Origin: Brachionus manjavacas
Taxonomy: Eukaryota > Rotifera > Eurotatoria > Ploima > Brachionidae
Direction of reading: 5' to 3'
DNA: 64,000 nt
NCBI GenBank assembly: GCA_019054805.1
Contig: JAHQIY010000041.1
Location: 248,001 to 312,000, forward strand
Part shown: in pieces, positions 22,240-32,700 of the stretch
Layout: every line of letters starts with the position of its first letter
How positions within the stretch are numbered: the first letter of the stretch is position 1
The notes under the pieces: model-generated
What the model saw: only the letters and a program-made list of their open reading frames with translations
What the model was told of the DNA's origin: nothing
Databases searched by the model: none
Position numbers and translations under genes: made by a program

Positions 22240-23560
22240 AAAGGCTCCGTTTCTATGCAATAAAGTTAACTAGAATATTTCTAATGAAATAGTCTAGAAT
22301 TTTTGGTGACTGGAACTGTGATATTAAAAGAGGAAAACGCTTTAATAAATTATTTAAAGATTTCTTGTCTAACAATGAACTTCTTAGCGTGCCTACAGAC
22401 AGCAGAGAAGAGAAGTTTTTTACTTTTGGGTTGAGGGTTAGAATTACTAAATATAGAACAAAAAGGATCAAATTAAATTCCAAATTTGATTTCAAATGGT
22501 AAGGAATTAAAAGCATATGATCAAAATGCTTCGGAGAACTCTTATCTTCAATATTTAGTCATAATTTTGATTAAATGATACCGAGAAAGATTTCGAAATT
22601 GTTAATTCTAACTCTGAATTCTTTAGAAATTATGATCAGTGTAATTTTAATGATCCAATTTGCTTAAATGAATTAATTATGGCTTTAAAAAGATTGAAAA
22701 ATGAAGCGGCATCAGGACCTGACCAAATTCGTTAAGAATGCCTTAGTCTAATAGCCGAAAAAGATGAAGCTGATACATCCAATAATTCTATGAGGCGATA
22801 TTTAGTGATAATTCATGTTCAATTATTTATCAGTGTATCAGCTCTTAACAAAAGACGTTATTTAAATAATTGGATTGCTTATAATGTTCTTTGATTTAAA
22901 ATTTACTCAAGCTAATTTTTGTCTAGTTAAAGGGCTATTAAGTAATTTTAAAATTAATAAGCAACTTATTGAATAAGAAATTAAAGTCTTTCTATTTAAA
23001 AAAAAGTGAATTAATGTTCGCCTTAATCAAGCGTCAAAATTAATTTTCAGTTAAAAATCAGTTGAAAAACTTATTAAATTTTTGCTTATTGTTAACTTAA
23101 AAATTATTTGAAAAATTAAAAAACTATCATTTAATAATTAAATAAAATATGATGTATTAAAAAAAAATTAAATATGCTTATTTTCATCGATTAATCATCG
23201 TTTTCTTTGTGACTGGGTAGAATTCCGAAAGCGTGGAAAACTTCGAACATTACTATGATTCCAAAAAAGGCCTCTACTTCACAAGATCCTTTAAATTACA
23301 GACCAATTAGTATAACGAGTTGTTTAGGAAAGTAATTGGAACGTATAGTCTTTTCAAGATTTATACAAATTTTAGAAAAAAATTCACTTTTTATCCGGTA
23401 GCAATCTGGATTTAGGAAACACCGGCGAACATCAGAGTTTGTTGCCTTTTTTTGATACTTTCGAAGCCTTTGATAGGGTTTGGCATGAAGGTTTACTTTA
23501 TAAATCAATAATAATTCTATTAAAAAATTAAATTAAAAAAAATAATCTAATTCAAATAGA
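22240..23560 (+). mobile_element. Degenerate LINE ORF2 with AT-rich insertion
   Basis: Plus-strand remnants are in LINE order. A linker after the endonuclease ('FLSNNELLSVPTDSREEKFF' near 22340-22420) comes first. Next is the RT entry segment, 'LNELIMALKRLKNEAASGPD' near 22670-22730. After about 320 bases of AT-rich sequence come 'IPKAWKTSNITMIPKK' and 'NYRPISITSCLGK' (23220-23330), then 'QSGFRKHRRTSE' and 'EAFDRVWHEGLLYKS' (23395-23510). Frame changes and stops are frequent. The YxDD box and everything after it are absent. The family resembles the fragment at 15239-15690. Confidence 0.75.
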
Positions 23561-23898
23561 AAATTCATGATTTAAACTTTTTGACCAACTCTGGTATAAG
23601 GTTGTAAAAAATTTTTTTGAGACTGATATATTAATAAAATAATGGGACTTATTGAAACTTTCAAAAGAAAACAATTATTATTTAAAATTAAAAAAAAATT
23701 GATCAAACTTAATGCTACTCATCATATTAAATTACCAAGACAAAAATATCAATAATTTATTTATTTTTGTAATCACATTTTTTTTCAAAAAAAATAATCA
23801 ACAAAAAATAAAACAATACATTAGGGTTCATAGTAGGCCCATAGTAAATTTTTTTTAACCACTTTCCCATTTATTTTATATACATTTTTTTGATGTGA
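23561..23898. other. AT-rich stretch downstream of ZCCHC8
   Basis: Probably includes the ZCCHC8 3' UTR. No gene seen. Confidence 0.4.
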
Positions 23899-26018
23899 TC
23901 ATTGAGAATTCAAATTAGTCTTGAATTCTCGGGTTATTTTTACAATATTTTGATAAGAACCACTGGGAACAACATTTTCCATATCGAAAGGCTTGTGTTC
24001 ACAAATATTCTCGCAAAACTTTTGCCACTCAGGCACCTGTTTAATGCCAGTCATGCTCTCGACTACCGGAGTTCCTGGTATAGCGATGACAGCCTGTCCG
24101 TAGTCTTGATCATATTTTTGCTTTTTTCTTTCCCCATTATTCTCTCCATCCATGTTCTCTTCAATTGACTCATTGGAAAGCTCAGTTTCTGTTTCTTCGC
24201 CATCTGACCCATTCAAATTAGGCTCACTCTTCACCAGTGTTCGTCTAAAAGATCTTTTTTTTCTTAAATTGAGAGTTTTTAGAAAAGAGTTCTTTGACAA
24301 TCTGGGCCCATATCTTTCGACCCCGTACCGATCACTCTCATCAATGATGTACGAGGGAACTTCTTCATTAAATCCAGGATAACTAATTATCTTTTCCTCG
24401 TCATACTCTACTTGATCTCCCTGGGGCAGCTCTTCTTTCATCGAATCATTTACCAATTCAAGATCTGACTTTGTGACTTTGGCCTCCAGCAGCCATCCAG
24501 CCGGGTAGCCTAGTTCTCTCATCAAGTAAATATATGGTGGCAATTGATTGCTCTTGACACCCAAAGCTTCTTTCAGCGCATCACTTATCTTGCCTGGTTT
24601 AAATCCTCGGTTGTCCTTTGAATCACTAGTGTATCTTGTTGAAAATAGTTCTGATTGCTCTTGGGCCTGAACCGACTGACTTGTGAATATCTTGCGATGG
24701 ATTTTGATCCGTTCATCGTCTCTTCTTACCGGACACTCATCTACCCGGTGGTTGGTTGCCAAACAATTGAAGCATTCCAAGCGAGGTCGCTTTATGCGAA
24801 GCGTTTCGGCAAGCGCGTTGTCTTCATGGAACGGCAGGCCTAGCAAATTCTGAAATTCGTTCTCATAGCTTTTAAATTTTAATTTTTTTTTTTACATTTC
24901 AAATAAATATTAAAATTAAAAAAAAAAAAATTTTTCCTCAGCTCTACATCATGCAGAGACTAAACTTTTGGATCGAGTTTAGAAACCATAAAAAAATTTT
25001 TTTTAAATTTAAATTTTTTTAAGCCTTAAAATTCGTAATAGACCATGATTGTTTGCAGATTAATTGAAGCGACTTAATTTTTAGAAATAGTTAAATAGCC
25101 TTGAAAAAATAATTTAATCTCAAATTTAAATTATTTTTATTCTGCGCAAACTATAACATTTATTCAAAATATTTTTTAAAGGCTCTCAAACTCGTTCTAC
25201 AAATTTAGTCACTTCAATTAATCTGCAAAAAAAAAACAATGTTCCATTACGAGTGTTTTAGGCTAAGAAATTTTAATCTGAAAAAATTTTAATTTAAATA
25301 TATCTTTGTGTTTCAAAATTTAAATTAATTGTATCTTTTTTTTATTTAAAAATTTGATCTCTGCCTAAATTATATCCAAATTTATTTTCTGCATCATGAT
25401 TTTGTATGCAGAGTTTTTGCGGAGAACAAGTCAAATAGCCCATGAAAAAATTATTAAAATTAAAATTTTTTGTTCAAAAATGTACACTTAAGTCTATTAC
25501 ATTGGAACATTCCAGCCTTCGGCAATTCCAGTCTCTCCTTGGGAAACAGGTTTTCCAACTTTGTCTATTGAATAGTTTTTGTAATAAAATACAAATCTCT
25601 TTAAAGGATTTAAAAAAATAGAAATGAAAAATTTAAATTGATTGGGTTTACTTGGCAATGTTCAGGTTTTTCTAAATTATCTAGCTTCTTACACTTGCGT
25701 ATCAGAGCATCTTCGATGACATTTTTAATAAGTCTATATTATTAAACCTTTAAATTTTTTGCTTAAGGGTTAAATATTTGTTTACCGTAATTCGTTTAGA
25801 GCAAAACTTGAAAGTTTGATAAGGCAATTCTCTTCGCTTCTAAATGATTAAAGAATTAGAAAGGAAAAGTCAAATTGGTCTAAGTTTAAATGATAATTTT
25901 ACTGGAACTCAAAATTTTCGTCATCTGACGAACTACCCTCATCGTTTGGCTGAATTTCGTTTGTGCTCGAAAATGGCAGATCAGTGTTAATCTCTATTTG
26001 ATTTTTTTCAGAGTCCAT
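23899..26018 (-). CDS. ZCCHC8: ZCCHC8-like NEXT-complex scaffold, 5 exons, 439 aa
   Basis: ZCCHC8 scaffolds the nuclear exosome targeting complex with the helicase MTR4 and RBM7, guiding decay of short-lived nuclear RNAs. Exons on the minus strand are 26018-25903, 25839-25786, 25733-25652, 25598-25501 and 24868-23899. Introns are GT-AG and frame is continuous. Evidence in order: an acidic N terminus, 'SEENCLIKLSSFALNELRLI', and 'YKNYSIDKVGKPVSQGE' with 'AEGWNVPIYENEFQNL' spanning an exon junction. Then come a CCHC knuckle (C-F-N-C, H, C in 'ECFNCLATNHRVDECP') and a PSP domain ('GKISDALKEALGVK', 'YIYLMRELGYPAGWLLEAKV'). The C-terminal segment 'VPEWQKFCENICEHKPFDME' matches the MTR4-stimulating end of human ZCCHC8. 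It is shorter than the roughly 700-residue human protein because the Pro-rich linker is missing. Intron 4 (632 bp) carries a foldback element. Confidence 0.92.
24930..25445. repeat. Foldback MITE inside ZCCHC8 intron 4
   Basis: Two long arms pair around a centre near 25150. GCAGATTAATTGAAGCGACT at about 25056 has its near-exact reverse complement at about 25210. Flanking blocks (AGCCTTAAAATTCGTAATA and TAGAAATAGTTAAATAGCCTT) also recur inverted. Outer ends share CATGATGCAGA- and GCAGAGAT-type motifs on opposite strands. The element fills most of the intron. Confidence 0.65.
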
Positions 26019-27479
26019 TTAATCAAATTTTTTGTTTAAAATTATTAAGTTTATTTTTTTTTAAATTTTTTTTGATTTATTTAACGTATAAACTTTAAAG
26101 TTATACATTTTACTTTTATTTTTTTAATGTGTTTACACTTTTTTTGTCCTAATTTTGAATTCATTTTTTTAAATTTAAATAAATAACTTGACATTTAGTA
26201 CAAGAGAAAATATTGATCAAATACGCTTAGAATTTTTATATCGGTAATATTTCCTGGCTCTCATTAAACTTATCCACAAATTTAATAAAAGTTAGAACAA
26301 AATCAATTCATGACACACTATTATGATAAAATAAATGATTTTTTTGTAGCAAATTTATTTGTTTTTTTTTGTAATTGATTAGAAATGAAATCGATTTGTC
26401 ACATTTAACACTGAATATAGATACATATGAAAAAATTGCTGAAAACATTTTATAGATATATGTGACATCAGTATTATCGAAATTAAAAAAAACTTATTAT
26501 TTTTGGTTGAAAAACTATTATTGTGCTCACATTTTTGAATGGTCATTCAGACTTAAGCTCATTGAATTCAGTGGTATTGGTATGAACATTCCTTTTATAG
26601 TAAAAGGAAGAGGCGCACAATAAAAAACTAAATCAGTACTTCATAAACAGCCATCAGATGTTTCGCAAAACTTGGCAATTGGTATTGAATCAGATGAAGA
26701 TGTCAATTCAAGTTAGAGACAAGTCATAGTTTCATTCAAATTTAAGAAGAAAGTCAAGTTTTATTGAATAAATTACATTTAGTTTAAATTAGATATTTTT
26801 ATATTAACTTTGTTATTTTTTTTTTTTATCTGTGGCAGCTTTTATTAAAGAATTAAAATGCTGGATTTTTATTTGCATGGCATTGATCAAAAAATTTTCA
26901 CTGAAGAAGCGCAAGCATTTTTTGCGAAAAGAAAATGATGAATATTATTTTGGTTGACGCATCGAATTTGGCAAAATGAAAGATGGCTTAATAAATTATG
27001 TCGAAGCAAAGCTTTGTGCAAAATGCATCGACACTTTAAGACAATTATGTGCTGTGAGCAGCACAACTATTTCCTAGTGCTTCGTAGACTATACCACAAA
27101 AAAATTTGTAAATCATTGACAGACGGCCGGGAAACAATTGTTGATGTTTATTCTGCAAGTTTTTGAAGGAACTGATGCAACACAGTACAAGTTAGGGTAA
27201 AACTTTTTTCGCAATAACTGTACATATTTAATTTGTAGTTTTTTTTTAAAAAGCTATTTGAAACTAATAGCAACATGATAATAAAAAAATTTTGATCAGT
27301 TTCCCATTTTAGAAGATAGAATTTATTTATTTAAAAATCTCAAATTAAATCTCGTTTGATTTAAATTTAAATTGATTTAAATTAGATAAAAAATTATTAT
27401 TTTATTTAAGAAATATTTTAATTATCCCGTATATTTTGTTTTTAATTAAATTTAATTGAAATAAATTATTAAAGATAAA
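26019..27479. other. Intergenic stretch with weak transposase-like remnants
   Basis: At 26595-26680 the plus strand reads 'IPFIVKGRGAQ' then 'KTKSVLHKQP', resembling the basic C-terminal tail of MULE transposases. A 70-codon frame at 26954-27166 has spaced Cys/His residues but no domain I can name. Both may be parts of a decayed MULE. The rest is AT-rich. Confidence 0.3.
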
Positions 27480-28572
27480 AATGTACTATTATTATTGTTT
27501 ATTTATTTGTTTTATCTGTGCCGAGCTAAAGCTCCTTCAGATTAAAAAAAAAAATAAAAATAAAAATTAACCCAAAATAATATACAAATATAAGAAAAAT
27601 TAAAATAAGTTAAAATATATTCATTTGAAAAATTGAGTCAAAAAAATTCCTAAGAGACTGATCTTGCTGGGGAGATGAGAGCAATTCCAATGTGTAATTA
27701 CTAACCTTGTTTTATTAAGAGGTTTTGTTCTTAAAATTGATTTATTTGTCTTCTTGTTCATTCTAAATTTTCTTCTAAGCTGTTCTGACTGGAAGTTTGC
27801 TGAACAACTTCGTTGGATGATTGATTTACTTGGTTTGAACATTCAGTTATTGAACTTTTCGATTCACACTCGAAAAAATTGTCGTTTTCGTTTTCAAATA
27901 ATGATTTCTTTGATTCTTTTTCGGTGAGCTCTTTTTTATTTGGATCAGATTTGGGAAATCTCTTGATTTGATTTTTGGTTTGGAAAAAAGTTTCAGTCTC
28001 ATTTTGATCATTTGAGCGTACATTGACCGGTGACTGACATAGTGGTAGAAAATCGTTTAAACGACTTACCAAAGCGTCTTCTAAAACTGGAGTTTTAAGG
28101 TCTTGTGAGCTATTTTGGGATATAACATCATTGAAATTTGTTGGCTGATATCCAGATATTTTTTTCATCACATTTTCATCATTATTGTTTCTTCTTGTTC
28201 AATGTAAAGATCATTTTAGTCAATCTTTTTCCTCTGAAGCGATTTAAGCTTGTCGGCAATGGAGAATTTTTGTGTCAAGTGTCCTTTCTGATGACACTTT
28301 TCGCATACTGTTTCTTTGACAAGGCATTTCGCTATGTTGTGTCCTTCATCATCACAAAAATAGAATTTTTGCTTTTGTCCAACAATTGACACATCAAACT
28401 TTAAACCATACATAATTGTTGGGTCTGACAAGCTTCCAATAATGTTCTCAACTTCTTTTGAAAATGATATTCTTAATCTTTTGACACCATCTTTCCTCTC
28501 GGGTCTATCTTTATATTTTTCTGCAGTAATGTGTTCAATATTAAGTCCATTGATTCGAACAGCTTAAAAAAG
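27480..28572 (-). mobile_element. Deleted LINE: ORF1 C-terminal part, ORF2 start and 3' tail
   Basis: Minus strand, continuing the fragment at 35862-36260 across the nested LTR element. It holds the ORF1 domain 'RINGLNIEHITAEKYKDRP' and 'KRLRISFSKEVENIIG', then Cys/His knuckles 'FYFCDDEGHNIAKC' and 'CEKCHQKGH' (28300-28350), then a Ser/Asn-rich hinge (28171-27758). The start of the ORF2 endonuclease follows ('TRLVITHWNCSHLPSKISLL', 27720-27650). Directly after it the sequence passes to a 3' tail with hairpin CTGAAGGAGCTTTAGCTCGG (27540-27521) and an ATTATTATTGTTTATTTATTT repeat (as written on plus). Nearly all of ORF2 is deleted, so it could not move on its own. ORF1 is also broken by frame changes. 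Confidence 0.7.
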
Positions 28573-28856
28573 TGTAGACGTCTCAAAAAAGAAGTTTGTT
28601 TTACACAACTTGAAGCTTGCATAGGAACGCACAATTTACTATATATTAGTTTTTTTTTTAGTTTAAGTAATTGTTAGTTTTTTAGTTTAGTTATAATTTA
28701 AATTTTGTTTTGTTTTTTGTTTTGGATTTGGACCTCGTGTCCTAATAAAGTTGTAAAAAAACCTTATTGTGATTGATCCGAAACCCTCGAGTCTAGAATA
28801 GGACTTGAGAAGTCTGACTGGGAAATAAAAGCCCACCAGCAGACATAAATATTACA
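28573..28856 (+). repeat. 5' LTR (284 bp)
   Basis: Starts TGTAGACGTCTC and ends AAATATTACA. Contains CCTAATAAAG (a polyadenylation-type signal) about 170 bases in. Matches the 3' LTR base for base as far as I can read. Confidence 0.93.
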
Positions 28857-28857
28857 G

Positions 28858-28873
28858 TGGTGCCCAATTTGCT
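28858..28873 (+). promoter_or_regulatory. Probable primer binding site
   Basis: TGGTGCCCAATTTGCT begins one base after the LTR end. TGG pairs with the CCA end of a tRNA as in LTR elements. The tRNA species was not determined. Confidence 0.6.
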
Positions 28874-29171
28874 GAACAGTTTACAAACAGTAAACGTTCG
28901 GAACGAACTCACGAGAAGGAAAGAATTTTTGTGGTAGTGTAGGTTAGTTTGCTGAAGCAGCGAGTGGATTTGTGTAGACTAGGGACGCAGCGACGAGACG
29001 TCTAACAATCAAAGAAGTTGTGCAATACTGAATACACGTGTAGAAACCACATTAGGGAAATTTTATTTGGCGAATCGACTATAGATTTAGTGATTCACGT
29101 GGAGGAAAGAAATTAAAAATCCTTTTTAATCAGCGCATATAAAAAGAAAACTCTAGGAAATAGCCATTCCA

Positions 29172-29684
29172 ATGCACGAAACATTGGAACTCCTGTCGAT
29201 CATAGCAACAGCTTTGTTCGGAACACGGAGTGAAACAAAGAAAGTGGCTGAAGACGTCGTGGTACCAAAAGCGTGGTTCGAACACTATTTGGAGATAGTG
29301 GAAACCACGTGGACCGATTATTACATCGGGTTCATAGCGACACTATTCAGCATCATAGTGATAAGCACGTGGTATAGAACAAGGCGTCGGAACAAAACTT
29401 TAGACGATAAGTTCAACAGAATCGACGCGAGATTCGATCAATTGATGGGAAATATCAATAATAGACCCCAAGACTTCATATGCTCAAATGTTAACACGAA
29501 CAGGTTGGACATTAAAAAAGCAATGGAGACTACAAGGACATCATCCATGGAAGCAAAGAAGCAAACATCGCCGGAAATTTCAGATAGCATATTAACAACC
29601 CAGACGTCTGATATTGGACCACCCAAAAGCTGTAGCACACCGACCACAAAACAAACAAGGGAATGGTACAATGACCATAACTAG
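29172..29684 (+). CDS. Element ORF1: 170-aa protein with one membrane segment
   Basis: Part of the gypsy element. Residues about 50-68 ('YYIGFIATLFSIIVISTWY') form one strongly hydrophobic segment followed by a basic stretch (RTRRRNK), so the product may be a type of membrane-anchored protein. After that the chain is polar and Ser/Thr-rich. I do not recognise a known gag, env or accessory family. Placement before gag is unusual for Ty3/gypsy elements. Confidence 0.6.
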   Translation: MHETLELLSIIATALFGTRSETKKVAEDVVVPKAWFEHYLEIVETTWTDYYIGFIATLFSIIVISTWYRTRRRNKTLDDKFNRIDARFDQLMGNINNRPQDFICSNVNTNRLDIKKAMETTRTSSMEAKKQTSPEISDSILTTQTSDIGPPKSCSTPTTKQTREWYNDHN

Positions 29685-29720
29685 ATCGAAGGTCAACCAA
29701 AAAAAGTACTTAGCGAAGAA

Positions 29721-32700
29721 GTGAACCCCACCGCACCGAGAGCGGACAACACTTTTGTCGACCCGAGTAGACAAGTGCGATTTAAAATACCCAACACATT
29801 GAACCAGCACAACTCCGGACAAAAGATTGAGACAATCAATCCATACCCGATATTATTTGTTTCACCACCAGACAAATTTGACCCCAAAAGAACAGACGTC
29901 AGACAGTGGATTAAAGACTTCGATATGTTCATCGAAACAAACAACATCAACTCACACAAATTGAACATTGTCATTGCACATTTGGACCATGAAACAAGAA
30001 AGATCATTGAAAACAGCCAGTTCAGTCTAAATGAAGAAACTGCTTATGCGGAATTGAAAACACTTTTAAGCCAACTCTACGGAAGAAAAACTACTCCGAA
30101 TCTGGAACTTAAAAGGCAGTTCACGGAAAGAGTTCAAAGTTTCCACGAAAACGTCTACCTATACGCTTCACAACTTAAAGTAATGTCCAAACAGTCTCAT
30201 TATGAACTTTTACCATATCAAAGGGACAATCTGGTGAAAGAACAGTTCATACGTGGACTAAGAGACAAATTTCTGCGCACACGACTACAGATCATAAGAG
30301 AAGAAATGTCATTAAAAGACATTATAGAGGAGGCGGCCAGATATGAAAGAGCGGTTGAAGACGTCCAAGAGTTCCCAGAAAGAACAAAAAAAGTGGATTT
30401 CGAAGAGAAAATTGAAAAACATTTTTACAAACCACAACCAACACATAATCTTCAAACAACACAACAACAAAACACGCCAGGGTCCGATCAAATTATTTGC
30501 TACAACTGCAAACAAGAAGGACACTATAGCAGGAGTTGCCCGCAAAAACCGAAATACACAGTAAACAACATTGAAACGACACCAATGCACGGATTTTGCA
30601 AAATTAACAATATTGGCGTAAGATTTTTGGTAGACACAGGTTCTAAGCATTCAATTCTGAGCGCAAAAACATGTCGAAAGCTAAGATTAAAGCCACAAAA
30701 GAGCTCAATTGAACTGCATAACGCTGATGGGAATAAAATAGGAATAATCGGTCGGGCCGATGTAGACGTCAGAATAAACAATGAGTCATACAAGATTGGA
30801 ATGATTATAGTTGAGAATTTAGTCAACGAAATGATTTTGGGTGTAGATGATCTAAACAAATTTAGAAACCCAAGACGTCTTGTAAATGCGTTAAAACAGT
30901 GGACCTCTAGCACATTGCGTAAACTCAAACCAGGAAAATTTAGAAACCCGGCTAAAAAGCTGACCCAAATGAAGAACAAAATCGAAACTACACAAAAGGA
31001 AACCAATGACATTTTAAAAGCAAACGATGCTTCCAAAATTACGGGAAAAGTATGTAAAACAACTGCGTTAGCGGTTATAAACAAAATTCGAGAAAAAACA
31101 TCTATCAAACAAGAATTTAGCGAAGAACAACTCGAGAACGCGAGAGAAAAGATAGACGAAAGGGTTACCGAAATTTCAGCCACTAACCTGACAGATCTTA
31201 CACCAACAGACAAAACACAGCACACCATCGAAGTAACCGATAAAACACCGTTTCATATCAAAACGAGACCGGTACCATACGCCAAGAAAGAGGAATTCAA
31301 GGCATTAATCGAAGAAATGCTCGAAGCCAACCTTATCAGACGTTCAAAATCCCCTTACTCCTCACCTGTCCATCTAGTAAAAAAGCCAGAGGGCGGAATT
31401 CGCATGACAATTGATTACAGGAAATTGAACAAAAGAACGGTCAAAGACAATTACCCTCTGCCAAGAATAGACGTCACCCTGTACAGCCTTAAAAATTCAA
31501 ATATTTTCTCAAAGATAGACTTTCATTCAGGGTACTTCCAAATACTTATGAATCCTGAAAGCAGACCACACACAGCATTCAGTTGCGAGTACGGATTGTT
31601 CGAATTCAACGTCATGCCAATGGGATTAACCAATTCCGGAGCAACTTTCCAGAGGCATATGGATAATGTTTTTAAGGACTTAATTGATAAGTTCCTTATG
31701 GTCTACATCGACGACATTATTGTATATTCAGAAACAATAGAAGAACACTTCGAACACCTAAAGCAAGTATTTGATATTATAAAAGAACAAAATTTAAAGA
31801 TCAAACCGAAAAAATGCAAGTTTTTTCAAACGTCTATTGATTTCTTAGGACACACAGTTAGCAACGGTGAAATCAGACCATCAGCCGAAAAAGTAGAAGC
31901 CATTAACAACCAAAAGAAACCCGAAAACGTTGAGAACATTCAATCGTTCATCGGTATGGCTACACACTATAGAAAGTTCATCAAGGATTTCGGTAAAACC
32001 GCATGCCCTCTACATGAACTCTGCGCCAAAGACGTCCCTTTCGTCTGGAATGACGAATGCCAGGCCGCTTTCGACAAGCTAAAGGAAGCGCTTACCAATG
32101 AACCAGTCTTGACAATACCAGACTTCAAAAAGCGTTTTTATTTGGAAACAGACGCCTCGAATAAAGGAATTGGCGCCGTGCTTTCACAAATGGACTCAGA
32201 AAACAGACTAAAACCTATAGCTTATTATTCGAGAAAGTTAAATAAAGCAGAGCAGAATTACTCCACAGCTGAACGAGAGATGCTCGCCATTGTCAATGCG
32301 GTAGAACATTTTAAAGAATTCCTTTACGGTACGAAATTCACTATAATTACAGACCATCAACCGCTTAAATGGATAAACAGTGTAAAAAACCCTGCACCTC
32401 GCCTCGTCCGATGGATAATCAGACTCGAAAATTACGAGTTCGACATCGAGTACAGGCCGGGGAAAAGTAATCAAGTGGCGGATGGACTCTCGAGATGGCC
32501 AATAGACAAACTAACAGAGACGTCCCAAGACGATAAAGAAACATTCATCATAAATAATTTAATAGGAAGGAACTCGATCAACACAATAATGTTCAAAAAC
32601 ATAAAAGGCGATCTGAGTAACCTAAAAAGTGATGAAAACATCGAATGGGTAAAAAGGGTGATATTAGGCGAGATAATCCCGGAAAAAGATCTAAACAGCG

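Noticed and set aside
30524-31228. 234-codon minus-strand frame inside the gypsy gag-pol
   Set aside because: Hydrophobic antisense shadow of the highly charged gag-protease region.
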